Below are positions 25,116 through 33,524 of a DNA stretch of 64,000 nt, piece after piece. The stretch comes from Devosia crocina (lineage in GTDB: Bacteria; Pseudomonadota; Alphaproteobacteria; Rhizobiales; Devosiaceae): positions 372,001 to 436,000 of the forward strand of contig NZ_FPCK01000001.1 of NCBI RefSeq assembly GCF_900116545.1, written 5' to 3'. Positions within the stretch are counted from its first letter, which is position 1, and every line of letters starts with the position of its first letter. The translations under genes and the position numbers were made by a program. The notes beneath the pieces were generated by a model that saw only the letters and a program-made list of their open reading frames with translations, searched no databases and was not told where the DNA came from.

Positions 25116-26068
25116 CCCAGCAGGCGGGCGAGGCCATGACGCCTTTGGTTCAAAATGCGGCATCCCGCCCGTCCGCCGGCACTCAACGCCGGCGGAGCAG
25201 GCCCCAGTCCCGATGGTGGTCGGTCTGGTTGTTCCTGCTGCCGGCGCTGCTTCTTTTCCTTTATTTCAAGTTCATCCCGATGTTCCAGGGCATCCAGATG
25301 AGCTTCCAGCGCGTCCGTCCGTTTCTGGGCAACGAGTGGATCGGCTGGTCCAACTACATAGCGGTGATCAACGATCCACGTTTCCATGACGCAATCATCC
25401 ATACGCTGATCTTGGGCTTCGGCCAGTCGATTGGCGCGGTGATAGGTGGATTGGTTCTTGCGCTTCTGCTCGAAGGCGCCAGCAAAACCCTGTGGTTCGT
25501 GCGCACTGCAGCCTTTCTGCCGGTGGTCACTGCCACCGCCGTGATCGGTGAAGTCTGGCGCATCATCTATTTTCCTGCGCCCAACGGCTTTCTCAATTCG
25601 ATGATCGGCACGGTAGGGCTCGACCCGGTGCGCTGGCTCGAAGATCCCGGCGTGGCACTCTATTCGATCATGGCCGTAGGTATCTGGCAGGGTGCGCCCT
25701 ACAACATGGTCATCTTCCTTGCCGGTCTTGCGGGTGTTGATCGCTCGCTTTACGAGGCGTCCGCCATCGATGGGGCCAAGCTGCGCCACCGGCTCTGGTA
25801 TGTCACGCTGCCGGCCCTGCGCCCGGCCATGACCATTGTGCTAGTGCTTGCCGCCGTTCGCAGTTTGCGCGTCTTCACCGATGTGTGGGTATTGACCGGT
25901 GGCGGACCAGCCGGCGCAACCGATGTCTGGATGACACGCATCTATTCCCTCGGGTTTGAGCGCAATCAGATGGGCATCGCTGCCGCGGGCTCGATCCTGC
26001 TGCTGCTTGCGAGTGTGGCCTTGACCGCGCTTGCCCTGTTGATCACCCGCAAGCGTGCGGAGAAATGA
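25112..26068 (+). CDS. Sugar ABC transporter permease, MalF type
   Basis: A 318-residue membrane protein with about six hydrophobic segments, starting after a basic N-terminus (FLLPALLLFLYFKFIPMFQG). The EAA loop is recognisable as EASAIDGAKLRHRLWYVTLPALRP. It forms one half of the transmembrane channel. ATGA overlaps at both ends (25112-25115 and 26065-26068) tie it tightly to the binding protein and the second permease. Confidence 0.92.
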   Translation: MTQQAGEAMTPLVQNAASRPSAGTQRRRSRPQSRWWSVWLFLLPALLLFLYFKFIPMFQGIQMSFQRVRPFLGNEWIGWSNYIAVINDPRFHDAIIHTLILGFGQSIGAVIGGLVLALLLEGASKTLWFVRTAAFLPVVTATAVIGEVWRIIYFPAPNGFLNSMIGTVGLDPVRWLEDPGVALYSIMAVGIWQGAPYNMVIFLAGLAGVDRSLYEASAIDGAKLRHRLWYVTLPALRPAMTIVLVLAAVRSLRVFTDVWVLTGGGPAGATDVWMTRIYSLGFERNQMGIAAAGSILLLLASVALTALALLITRKRAEK

Positions 26069-26976
26069 CCATGAGCACAACCAAACGCCTTCGCCCTGCA
26101 CGCAGCCAGGTCAGCTCCAGCAGTTTCGATACGGCGTTGGGCTGGCAGCCGCGCAAGCCCACGATCATGCTGCTGCGCGCGGCAGTCTGCGCGATCATCC
26201 TGTTTGTCTTTGCCGGTCCGATCATGACCATTATCGCCGGCGCTTTCGACCTTAACCCTGACCCCACTCGTCTGACGCTCTTTCCGACCAATCCCAGCCT
26301 CGAGAACTTCGAAGTCGCCACGCATCGCGGCATCTGGGGCTTTTTCTGGAACTCGCTGATGATCGCCGGGTTCGGCCTGCTTTTACAGATCACCGTGGCG
26401 GTGACGGCCGGCTACGCGTTGGCTCGGCGCAAGTTCCGGGGGCAAGCCATCGTGCTCGGCATTTTCCTTGCTACCATGATGCTGCCCGAAGAAGTGGTGG
26501 CTGTGCCGCTCGCCGTGGTTCTCGGGGATCTGCCGCTCGTTGGCATCAGCCTGCGCGGCACGATATTTGCCATCATCTTGCCGGTTGCGGCCTCTGCCTT
26601 CTCGATCCTCGTCATGGCTGCCTTCATGCGCGATATTCCTGACGAAATCGTCGAAGCGGCGACGATAGATGGGGCCGGCGAGATGCGCATCCTGGTCGAG
26701 ATCATCCTGCCCATGTGCAAGCCCGCACTTGGCGTCGTTGCCATCTTCGGCTTCATCGGTATCTGGGATCAGTACCTGCTGCCCATCATCGCGGCCAACC
26801 GGACATCGGACTATATGATCACGGTGGCCCTGGCGAGCTTGCGAGCCGACGTCCAGGTAGGCACGGGCGTGCTCCTGGCCGGCGCCTTTCTAGCGCTCGT
26901 CCCAAGCCTGATCGTTTATCTGCTGCTGCAGAATTCGCTGGTTCGCGGCATCACCTCGGGCGCAATCAAGGGATAG
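26065..26976 (+). CDS. Sugar ABC transporter permease, MalG type
   Basis: A 303-residue membrane protein, the partner of the MalF-type subunit. The EAA loop reads EAATIDGAGEMRILVEIILPMCKPAL. Six membrane segments are evident, the first at about residues 39-56. It starts with ATG 26065 inside the stop of the preceding permease. It is followed after 55 bases by the first TIM-barrel isomerase, so transport and catabolism genes may be co-transcribed. Confidence 0.92.
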   Translation: MTMSTTKRLRPARSQVSSSSFDTALGWQPRKPTIMLLRAAVCAIILFVFAGPIMTIIAGAFDLNPDPTRLTLFPTNPSLENFEVATHRGIWGFFWNSLMIAGFGLLLQITVAVTAGYALARRKFRGQAIVLGIFLATMMLPEEVVAVPLAVVLGDLPLVGISLRGTIFAIILPVAASAFSILVMAAFMRDIPDEIVEAATIDGAGEMRILVEIILPMCKPALGVVAIFGFIGIWDQYLLPIIAANRTSDYMITVALASLRADVQVGTGVLLAGAFLALVPSLIVYLLLQNSLVRGITSGAIKG

Positions 26977-27031
26977 CGCCTTCCCACTCCGCAGCCTTTT
27001 CCAACGCAACCCCAACAGGATTGTGCTCGAT

Positions 27032-27835
27032 ATGATTTTGTCTACCGTTACCGATGAAGTGCTCCCCGACCGCTCTCACGACGCTTTCCCCCGCATCTTC
27101 CGGACCGCCGCCGAGCAGGGCGTCAGCACGTTCGAGATCCGCATGGTGGAAGCCAAGCGTTTTCCTATCGTGGAGTCGGAGGCTTGGGATCGCCTGCTGC
27201 ACTATTCCAAGGAATTCGGCATCACCTACACAAGCGTCTCGCCGGGCCTGTTCAAGACCACGTTGCACAGCGATCTGATGCTGGCCCATCGCAACCACTT
27301 GGCGGCCATGAGCATGGACATGGCCGAGCGCATCGGAGTGAACACACTCGTCACCTTTGGCGTGTTGCGGGATGCGCGCGATGGCGCAGACGCCTTTGGT
27401 CAGGTTGTCGATCTGCTGCGCCAAACGGCGGAACAGGCCGCTGCTCGTGGTTTCACCCTGCAGCTTGAAAACCTGCCCCACACCTGGGCAGATACGGCCG
27501 ACAGCTGCCTTGCTCTTCTTGAAGCCGTGGACCATCCCGCCTTCGGCTATATCTGGGATGTCGGAAACCTCTATGAGGCCGAGCCGGGTGACTTCCGCCC
27601 TGGATACCGCAAGCTCAAGCCTTTCATCCGCAATGTCCACCTCAAGGACGGCCGGGTGGAGAACGGCCGCATGATCTGGCAGCAGTTCGGCGAGGGATTG
27701 ACCGACATCAAGGGTCAGATCGAAACGCTCAAGGCGGACGGCTACGAAGGCACGCTCACAGTCGAGGCCAAATGCGAGCCTCAGACCGATGAAGACTTCC
27801 CCAATTCGCTCCGATACCTGCGGTCGCTGCTTTAG
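27032..27835 (+). CDS. Sugar phosphate isomerase/epimerase-like TIM barrel, copy 1
   Basis: A 267-residue xylose-isomerase-like TIM-barrel protein. Likely metal ligands are E in LQLENLP, D in WDVGNLYE, H in NVHLKDG and E in TVEAKCE. Family members isomerise, epimerise or dehydrate keto-sugars and inositol derivatives. The N-terminus MILSTVTDEV aligns without gaps to the next gene, which fixes the start at ATG 27032 rather than the GTG at 27023. It is a clear paralogue of 27917-28720, by eye about half identical and of the same length. Substrate unknown. Confidence 0.85.
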   Translation: MILSTVTDEVLPDRSHDAFPRIFRTAAEQGVSTFEIRMVEAKRFPIVESEAWDRLLHYSKEFGITYTSVSPGLFKTTLHSDLMLAHRNHLAAMSMDMAERIGVNTLVTFGVLRDARDGADAFGQVVDLLRQTAEQAAARGFTLQLENLPHTWADTADSCLALLEAVDHPAFGYIWDVGNLYEAEPGDFRPGYRKLKPFIRNVHLKDGRVENGRMIWQQFGEGLTDIKGQIETLKADGYEGTLTVEAKCEPQTDEDFPNSLRYLRSLL

Positions 27836-27916
27836 CGCGATCGATTCCGCCTCTCATCCGCCCGCCACCACTGAGAGTGGGGCTGGCGGCTCATCGAAAA
27901 ATCCAGGAGACAGACC

Positions 27917-28720
27917 ATGATCGTCACAGCTGTAACCAATGAAGTGTTTCCCGACGCCTCGGCGGATTCGCTGCCCAAGATCTTCAAGCGCGCCGCCGAT
28001 GCAGGGATCAATCACTTTGAGCTGCGCCTCGTCGAGAGCCGCCGCTTCCCAGCGTACGATGCTGAATCCTGGGAGCGTCTCAAGAGCCTGGGCAAAGACT
28101 ATGGCATAACCTACACCGCCGCTTCGCCTGGTCTCTTCAAGGCGGGTCTCGATAGCGATCTGATGGTGCTGCACACCAAATACCTGCTTCCGATGAGCCT
28201 TGAACTGGCCGAAACGGTCGGCGTCAACACCATGATCGTCTTCGCGCCCACTCGTTCGGCTGTGGCCCAGGACGGCGAGTTCGACCGGGTGGTCGATATT
28301 CTTGGGGCGGCCGTCGACATTGCGGCAGAGCGCGGCTTCACCGTGCAGCTCGAAAACCTGCCCGGAAGCTGGGCCGACACAAGCGATGACTGCCTTAACC
28401 TTCTCGAAGCAGTGAACCGCGAGGCATTCGGTTATGTCTGGGATACGGGCAACCTTTATGAGGCCGAGCAGGCCCATTTCCGTGCTGGCTATGACAAGCT
28501 CAAGCCCTATATCCGCAACGTCCACCTCAAGGACGGCGCGATCGAAAACGGCGAAATGATCTGGAAGCGCTACGGTGAAGGCGTAACCGACGTCAAGGGC
28601 CAGGTCGAAGCACTCAAGGCTGATGGCTATACCGGCACGCTGGTGCTCGAAGCGGCGACGAAGCCCCACCATATCGACGATTTCCCCACCTCCGTAAACC
28701 AGCTCAAGACCTGGCTCTGA
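27917..28720 (+). CDS. Sugar phosphate isomerase/epimerase-like TIM barrel, copy 2
   Basis: A 267-residue protein homologous along its whole length to the preceding gene. The metal-ligand motifs are conserved: QLENLPGSW, WDTGNLYE, NVHLKDG and VLEAATK. Differences concentrate around residues 90-125 (IVFAPTRSAVAQDGEF versus the copy 1 loop) and at the C-terminus, which may alter substrate choice. CAGGAGA lies before the ATG. Together with copy 1 it probably processes the sugar taken up by the ABC transporter. A terminator-like hairpin follows. Confidence 0.85.
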   Translation: MIVTAVTNEVFPDASADSLPKIFKRAADAGINHFELRLVESRRFPAYDAESWERLKSLGKDYGITYTAASPGLFKAGLDSDLMVLHTKYLLPMSLELAETVGVNTMIVFAPTRSAVAQDGEFDRVVDILGAAVDIAAERGFTVQLENLPGSWADTSDDCLNLLEAVNREAFGYVWDTGNLYEAEQAHFRAGYDKLKPYIRNVHLKDGAIENGEMIWKRYGEGVTDVKGQVEALKADGYTGTLVLEAATKPHHIDDFPTSVNQLKTWL

Positions 28721-28733
28721 GCCGAGGGTCAAG

Positions 28734-28763
28734 ATGCGGCGCCGAGGCTACCGGGCGCCGCAT
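28734..28763 (+). terminator. Terminator-like hairpin after the isomerase pair
   Basis: ATGCGGCGCC (28734-28743) pairs perfectly with GGCGCCGCAT (28754-28763) across a ten-base loop. The U-tract is poor, so termination may be incomplete. It separates the transporter/isomerase unit from the SDR genes. Confidence 0.55.
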
Positions 28764-28856
28764 GCCCATAACAACTCTTTATCACACCAATACCAAACGG
28801 TCTTAGGCGCGCGCGCGGCGCTGCACTAGGCTTTGGCCAACATCTAGGGGATATCC

Positions 28857-29603
28857 ATGCCATTTTCCGACTATAAAAAAGCCCTTGTGACCGGCGCATC
28901 CTCTGGCATCGGCGCCGCCATCGTCGAGCGCTTTTGCCGTGAAAACATTGAGGTGCACGCACTGGCCCGCAGTGCTGGCGCGCTTGAGGAACTGGCGCAA
29001 AAGACCGGCTGCATACCGCATGCCATCGATGTGACCAACCGCGAGGCGATCGCTGCTCTTGCAAGCGAGCACGAATTCGATGTGTTGGTGAACAATGCGG
29101 GCGTCGACCGCCCTAAGAAGTTCCTCAATGCCGATCCCGAAGACATCGACCTTCTTGTGGATGTGAACCTGCGTGCAGTCATGCATATCTGCCGCCTCGT
29201 GGTGCCTGGCATGGTGGCGCGTGATCGAGGCCATGTGATCAACATCACTTCGATCGCCGGCAACTATAACTTTGGCGGCAATTCCTCTTATCACGCCACC
29301 AAAGCCGGCGTTGCCATGCTGTCCAACCAGCTAAGGATCGACACGTTCGGCAAGCGCGTGCGGGTCACCGAAATTTGCCCGGGCCGCGTTGCCACAGATA
29401 TCTTCAACCATGTTCATGGCGACGATCCGAGCATCCGCGAGCGGTTTATCGAGGGCTTCGAACTGCCCTACGCTTCCGATATTGCCGATGCGATCGCTTT
29501 TGTGGTGGCAGCTCCGGTGTCGATGAATGTCGGCCATATGGAAATCACGCCCACTCTGCAGGTGATGGGTGGTCTGCAGACTGCTCGTCCCGGCGAGATT
29601 TAA
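28857..29603 (+). CDS. Short-chain dehydrogenase/reductase (SDR)
   Basis: A classical SDR of 248 residues. The cofactor motif TGASSGIG is at 12-19, NNAG at 79-82, the catalytic serine at 132 and YHATK with Y145 and K149. It oxidises or reduces a hydroxyl or keto group with NAD(P). AGGGG stands before the ATG. The genomic setting, between sugar isomerases and gluconate genes, points to a sugar or sugar acid substrate. The sequence itself does not identify it. Confidence 0.87.
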   Translation: MPFSDYKKALVTGASSGIGAAIVERFCRENIEVHALARSAGALEELAQKTGCIPHAIDVTNREAIAALASEHEFDVLVNNAGVDRPKKFLNADPEDIDLLVDVNLRAVMHICRLVVPGMVARDRGHVINITSIAGNYNFGGNSSYHATKAGVAMLSNQLRIDTFGKRVRVTEICPGRVATDIFNHVHGDDPSIRERFIEGFELPYASDIADAIAFVVAAPVSMNVGHMEITPTLQVMGGLQTARPGEI

Positions 29604-29743
29604 GGCCGGACGAATGGCAGGCTTGATGCCGATGCATCTGCCCTGCGCATGCAGAACCCGTTGTGCCATGATGTGCCCATTGGACAGCGTGCGACCCTTC
29701 AAGGAGTTGCCGCTGCCGCTTTGGCGCGAGAAAGGCATTGGCC

Positions 29744-30487
29744 ATGAGCAATAAAGTCGCAATCGTCACCGGCGGGGGCACTGGGGTCGGTAAGGCCATC
29801 ACCCGAGCCCTGTTGGGGTCGGGTTTCAGCGTAGCAATCACGGGGCGCCGGCAGGACGTTTTGGATTCAGCCGCGGCTGAGCTGGGCGGCGACGTTTTTG
29901 TTTATTCATCCGATATCGGACAGTCCGATCAGGTCGATGCGCTGTTCAGCGCAGTGGTCGATCGTTACGGCCGGCTCGACCTTCTCGTCAACAATGCCGG
30001 CATGTCAGCGCCCGCTGTGCCCATCGATGAGCTGGACGTCGCCCTTTGGCACCAGGTTCTGGCTGCCAACCTGACGGGCGCCTTTTTGTGCACGCGGGCA
30101 GCCTTTCGACAGATGAAAGCGCAGTCTCCGCAAGGCGGACGCATCATCAACAACGGATCGATTTCGGCTACGACCCCGCGTCCTCACTCAGCGCCCTATA
30201 CCGCCACCAAGCATGCGATCACCGGACTGACCAAGTCTTCGGCGCTTGACGGCCGGCCTTTCCATATCGCCTGCGGGCAGATCGATATCGGCAATGCAGG
30301 AACCGAGATGACGAGCAAGATGAGCTCGGGTGTTCTTCAGGCGAATGGCACCTTGGCAAGTGAGCCGACAATCGACAGCGCGCTGATCGGCAAGGCAGTG
30401 GCGGATATGGCTGCGCTGCCGCTTGATGCCAATGTACTGAGCATGACGATCATGGCGACCCAAATGCCTTTTGTCGGGCGCGGCTGA
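29744..30487 (+). CDS. Short-chain dehydrogenase/reductase (SDR)
   Basis: A classical SDR of 247 residues with TGGGTGVG (9-16), NNAG (83-86) and YTATK (Y152, K156). The usual serine lies in [13 protein letters not shown] start at ATG 29744 rather than an upstream in-frame TTG because the protein then begins directly with the first beta strand and GAGAAAGG lies eight bases before it. Clearly different from the two SDRs flanking it. Substrate unknown; carbohydrate catabolism is inferred from context. Confidence 0.86.
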   Translation: MSNKVAIVTGGGTGVGKAITRALLGSGFSVAITGRRQDVLDSAAAELGGDVFVYSSDIGQSDQVDALFSAVVDRYGRLDLLVNNAGMSAPAVPIDELDVALWHQVLAANLTGAFLCTRAAFRQMKAQSPQGGRIINNGSISATTPRPHSAPYTATKHAITGLTKSSALDGRPFHIACGQIDIGNAGTEMTSKMSSGVLQANGTLASEPTIDSALIGKAVADMAALPLDANVLSMTIMATQMPFVGRG

Positions 30488-30517
30488 TCGTCATCAGCGC
30501 ATGCCGGACGCAAGGTT

Positions 30518-30529
30518 GTTATCGATAAA
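30518..30529. promoter_or_regulatory. Palindromic operator upstream of SDR-gluconokinase operon
   Basis: GTTATCGATAAA contains the perfect 10-bp palindrome TTATCGATAA (30519-30528), 33 bases before the start of the SDR gene. The same palindrome lies upstream of the idonate dehydrogenase operon (34496-34505). It resembles GntR/IdnR-type LacI-family operators (GTTA-N4-TAAC). It also fits the published BioR consensus TTATMKATAA. Confidence 0.7.
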
Positions 30530-30561
30530 AGATGAGCCGGCATAGGCTTCAGGAGTATGCA

Positions 30562-31329
30562 ATGACTGCACGACATTTCGATCTTTCCAACCGGCTTTGC
30601 CTCGTCACTGGTTCAAGCCAGGGGATTGGCCTGGCGCTGGCGAAAGGCCTTGCAGAATACGGCGCTCGCGTCGTTCTCAATGGCCGGGATCCAGACAAGC
30701 TCGCCAAGGCTGCTGCAGACTTGCGCGCAGAAAGGTGCGATGTGGAAACCGCCCCGTTCGACGTCACCAAGGCGGACGATGTGGCAGCAGGGGTCGAGAA
30801 TATCGAGCGCAGCCTCGGCCCGATCGATGTATTGATCAACAATGCCGGTATGCAGTTCCGCACGCCACTCGAGGATTTTCCGGCGGAGCGGTGGGAGCAG
30901 CTGCTGGCGACCAATGTGTCGAGCGTTTTTTATACGGGCCAGGCCGTTGCCCGGCACATGATCAAGCGCGGACGGGGCAAGATCGTCAATATCGCCTCGG
31001 TCCAGGCTGAGCTCGCCCGCCCCGGTATTGCCCCCTATACTGCCACAAAGGGTGCGGTGCGTAACCTGACGCGCGGCATGTGCACCGATTGGGCCAAGCA
31101 CGGCCTTCAGATCAACGCCATTGCGCCCGGATATTGCAAGACCCCGCTCAACCAGGCGCTGGTCGACAGCGAGGAGTTTTCCTCCTGGCTGGAAAAGCGT
31201 ACGCCGGCAGGCCGCTGGGGCGATGTCGAAGAACTTGTCGGTGCCGCAGTTTTCCTCAGCTCCGATGCTTCGAGCTTCGTCAACGGCCACACGCTTTATG
31301 TGGATGGCGGCATCACCGTCTCGCTCTGA
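30562..31329 (+). CDS. SDR, gluconate 5-dehydrogenase-like (IdnO/Gno)
   Basis: A classical SDR of 255 residues with TGSSQGIG (16-23), NNAGMQFR (93-100) and YTATK (Y159, K163). The N-terminus FDLSNRLCLVTGSSQGIG and the motif NAGMQFR resemble 5-keto-gluconate reductases. That enzyme interconverts 5-ketogluconate and gluconate. The gluconokinase gene begins two bases after its stop, and idonate dehydrogenase is encoded nearby, which supports the assignment. AGGAG precedes ATG 30562. A palindromic operator shared with the idnD unit lies just upstream. Confidence 0.83.
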   Translation: MTARHFDLSNRLCLVTGSSQGIGLALAKGLAEYGARVVLNGRDPDKLAKAAADLRAERCDVETAPFDVTKADDVAAGVENIERSLGPIDVLINNAGMQFRTPLEDFPAERWEQLLATNVSSVFYTGQAVARHMIKRGRGKIVNIASVQAELARPGIAPYTATKGAVRNLTRGMCTDWAKHGLQINAIAPGYCKTPLNQALVDSEEFSSWLEKRTPAGRWGDVEELVGAAVFLSSDASSFVNGHTLYVDGGITVSL

Positions 31330-31331
31330 TC

Positions 31332-31829
31332 ATGGCCATACGTCTAATCGTTATGGGTGTCAGCGGCTGCGGCAAGTCCACGCTTGGTGAAGCGCTTGCG
31401 GCCCGTTGGAGCACTCCATTTATAGAGGGTGATGCGCTTCATGCGCCGGAAAGCGTGCGCAAGATGGCGGCTGGCATCGCGCTCGAAGATGCCGATCGCT
31501 GGCCCTGGCTCGACCGGATCGGTTCGGCGCTTCTGGGTCATGGCAAGGGTGCGGTCGCCAGTTGCTCGGCTTTGCGCCGCATCTATCGAGATCGATTGCG
31601 ACAAGCCGTAGGGCCTGATCTGCAGTTCGTGATGATCGATCTGCCACGGGCGGTGCTTGAAAGGCGAATGACCGAGCGCACCGGGCACTATATGCCACCA
31701 GCCCTGCTCGATAGCCAATTGCGCACGCTGGAGCGGCCGGAGGGTGAGAACGACGTCCTCGTCCTTGATGGCAGGGAGCCTATGGACGCACTCTTGCAGA
31801 CGGTCGAACAATGGCGTGCTGACACATAG
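31332..31829 (+). CDS. Gluconokinase
   Basis: A 165-residue kinase of the GntK/IdnK family. The P-loop GVSGCGKST is at 9-17, EGDALHAPESVRKM follows near residue 32, and TGHYMPPALLDSQLRTLE matches the family C-terminal region. It phosphorylates D-gluconate to 6-phosphogluconate, the entry to the Entner-Doudoroff and pentose phosphate routes. The gene follows the gluconate-5-dehydrogenase-like SDR by two bases. The frame is open far upstream, but ATG 31332 gives the family length. A strong bidirectional terminator ends the unit. Confidence 0.93.
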   Translation: MAIRLIVMGVSGCGKSTLGEALAARWSTPFIEGDALHAPESVRKMAAGIALEDADRWPWLDRIGSALLGHGKGAVASCSALRRIYRDRLRQAVGPDLQFVMIDLPRAVLERRMTERTGHYMPPALLDSQLRTLERPEGENDVLVLDGREPMDALLQTVEQWRADT

Positions 31830-31850
31830 CGCGACTGGCACTCAGCGATG

Positions 31851-31885
31851 AAAAAGCCCGGCTCCTGAAGGAAGCCGGGCTTTTT
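31851..31885. terminator. Bidirectional rho-independent terminator
   Basis: AAAAAGCCCGGCT (31851-31863) and AGCCGGGCTTTTT (31873-31885) form a perfect 13-bp stem over a nine-base loop, with T/A tracts on both sides. It separates the convergent gluconokinase and bioY genes. Confidence 0.93.
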
Positions 31886-31903
31886 GTTTCATGGCAGCGT
31901 AGT

Positions 31904-32452
31904 TCAGCGGCGGAAGGCAATGATAGCTGCCGTCGCGAGAGCGGCCTTGAGTGCTTCCCCGGGGACAAAGGGGAAAAGCCCGTAGGGAAGAGCGTTCTCT
32001 GCGCCGAACAACACGGCGAGCCAGGCAATGCCAGGACCGTAGATGGCGACCATGGCCAGCAGAACCGTGCCTGCCACTGCAGGCAGCGAGCGCAGGTCCA
32101 GTCGTTCCGCAGCATAGCCCATGAGCCCTGCCGCAAGCACGAAGCCGAGCAGGTAACCGCCGGTCGGGCCAGCCAGATAGGCGAGGCCGGCGCCGCTCTG
32201 GAACACGGGCAGGCCCAGCGCACCCTCAAGAATGTATGTCAGGACCGTTAGAGCGCCGAGGCGGCTGCCATAGGCGAACCCAATGGCAAGCACGACAAAG
32301 CTCTGCATAGACAGTTTGACCGGCCAGAACGGCACTTGGATATGGGCCGAAATCGCGAGCAGGGCGGTGCCGGCCAGAACCAGCAGCGCCGATTGCAAAA
32401 GCGAGTCGGAAGAGCGCTCGGAAACGGCGCGTCTGGCGCGTGCGTTGATCAT
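31904..32452 (-). CDS. bioY: Biotin transporter BioY
   Basis: An integral membrane protein of 182 residues with about six hydrophobic segments. AHIQVPFWPVKLSMQSFVVL, GLPVFQSGAGLAYLAGPTGGYLLGF and FPFVPGEALKAALA are BioY signatures. BioY is the substrate-binding S component that imports biotin, alone or with an energy-coupling module. ATG 32452 is preceded by GAGGAG. It lies 32 bases after the idonate dehydrogenase gene on the same strand, so it appears to be the last gene of that operon. The biotin carrier and carboxylase genes at 41111-42859 would need biotin. Confidence 0.92.
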   Translation of the reverse strand: MINARARRAVSERSSDSLLQSALLVLAGTALLAISAHIQVPFWPVKLSMQSFVVLAIGFAYGSRLGALTVLTYILEGALGLPVFQSGAGLAYLAGPTGGYLLGFVLAAGLMGYAAERLDLRSLPAVAGTVLLAMVAIYGPGIAWLAVLFGAENALPYGLFPFVPGEALKAALATAAIIAFRR

Positions 32453-32484
32453 GTCATGTCTCCTCAACAATGCTACCGAAACGG

Positions 32485-33516
32485 CTACGCCATCTCGATC
32501 TGGACCTTCATGGCATGCTCGCGATCCGATGCCAGATAGAACGCGGCTTGGGCCTGTTCGATCGGCATGGTGTGGGTGATGAGCGGCTTTACGTCGATCA
32601 GCCCGCCCTGCATGAGCTTGACTGCCGTGGCGAACTCTTCGTGGAAGCGGAACGAGCCCTTGAGCGAAAGTTCCTTGACCGTGATTGCCTGCACCGGCAG
32701 CGTCATGTCCCCGCCCATGCCCAACTGGACCACCACGCCCTTAGGCCGCAGCGCGCTGATGCCGCTGGCGAGCGCCGCTGGGGCACCGGAGCATTCGAAA
32801 TGAATATCGAAATAGCCCTTGTTGGCCGAAAATGCATCCATGGCTGATCGATCAATTCCAGTGTTGATCGTACGATCGGCACCGGCTCTTTCGGCATGCT
32901 TGAGTGTCTGGTCGGTGATGTCGGTAACGACGATTTCCGCAGCACCTGCGCGTCGGGCCGCCTGAACGGTCAAAACGCCGATCGGGCCGCTGCCGGTGAT
33001 CAGCACTTTTTTGCCCAGAACCTCGCCAGCCTGACGCACGGCATGAAGGCAAACGGCGAGCGGCTCGGCAATTGCAGCTTCACCGGCCGTGAGGCCGTTG
33101 GCAACCACGCACTGGGATGCATCGGCAACGAGCTCTTCGCGGAAAGCGCCCTGAATGTGCGGAAACGGCATGGCAGAGCCGTAAAAGCGCATATTGAGGC
33201 AGTGGTTCTGCTTGCCTTCCTGACAATACTGGCAACGGCCGCAGGGGCGGGATGGGCTGACAGCAACGAGATCGCCGATGGCGAGGTTTTCAACGCCTTC
33301 ACCAAGCTTGGTGATCCGGCCCGCGACCTCATGGCCGAGAACCATTGGTTCGCGCAGCCGCACGGCGCCGAAGCCGCCATGGTTGAAGTAGTGCAGGTCC
33401 GAGCCACAGATGCCGCCGCGTTCGATCCGCACCAGTACCTGACCGGGGCCCAGATCTTCAACGGTCTGTTCTTCGATCCGCAGATCCTTGGCGGAGTGAA
33501 TGACGAGAGATCGCAT
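32485..33516 (-). CDS. idnD: L-idonate 5-dehydrogenase-like zinc alcohol dehydrogenase
   Basis: A 343-residue medium-chain dehydrogenase, the usual length of IdnD. Catalytic zinc ligands are C37, H62 and E63 (GGICGSDLHYF, VLGHEVAG). Structural zinc cysteines are in PCGRCQYCQEGKQNHC (92, 95, 98, 106). The NAD motif ITGSGPIGVLTV is near residue 173. It would convert L-idonate to 5-ketogluconate, the substrate of the IdnO-like SDR at 30562. ATG 33516 lies 8 bases after the stop of the hydroxyacid dehydrogenase. Another polyol dehydrogenase activity is possible. Confidence 0.85.
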   Translation of the reverse strand: MRSLVIHSAKDLRIEEQTVEDLGPGQVLVRIERGGICGSDLHYFNHGGFGAVRLREPMVLGHEVAGRITKLGEGVENLAIGDLVAVSPSRPCGRCQYCQEGKQNHCLNMRFYGSAMPFPHIQGAFREELVADASQCVVANGLTAGEAAIAEPLAVCLHAVRQAGEVLGKKVLITGSGPIGVLTVQAARRAGAAEIVVTDITDQTLKHAERAGADRTINTGIDRSAMDAFSANKGYFDIHFECSGAPAALASGISALRPKGVVVQLGMGGDMTLPVQAITVKELSLKGSFRFHEEFATAVKLMQGGLIDVKPLITHTMPIEQAQAAFYLASDREHAMKVQIEMA

Positions 33517-33524
33517 GGGCTGGC

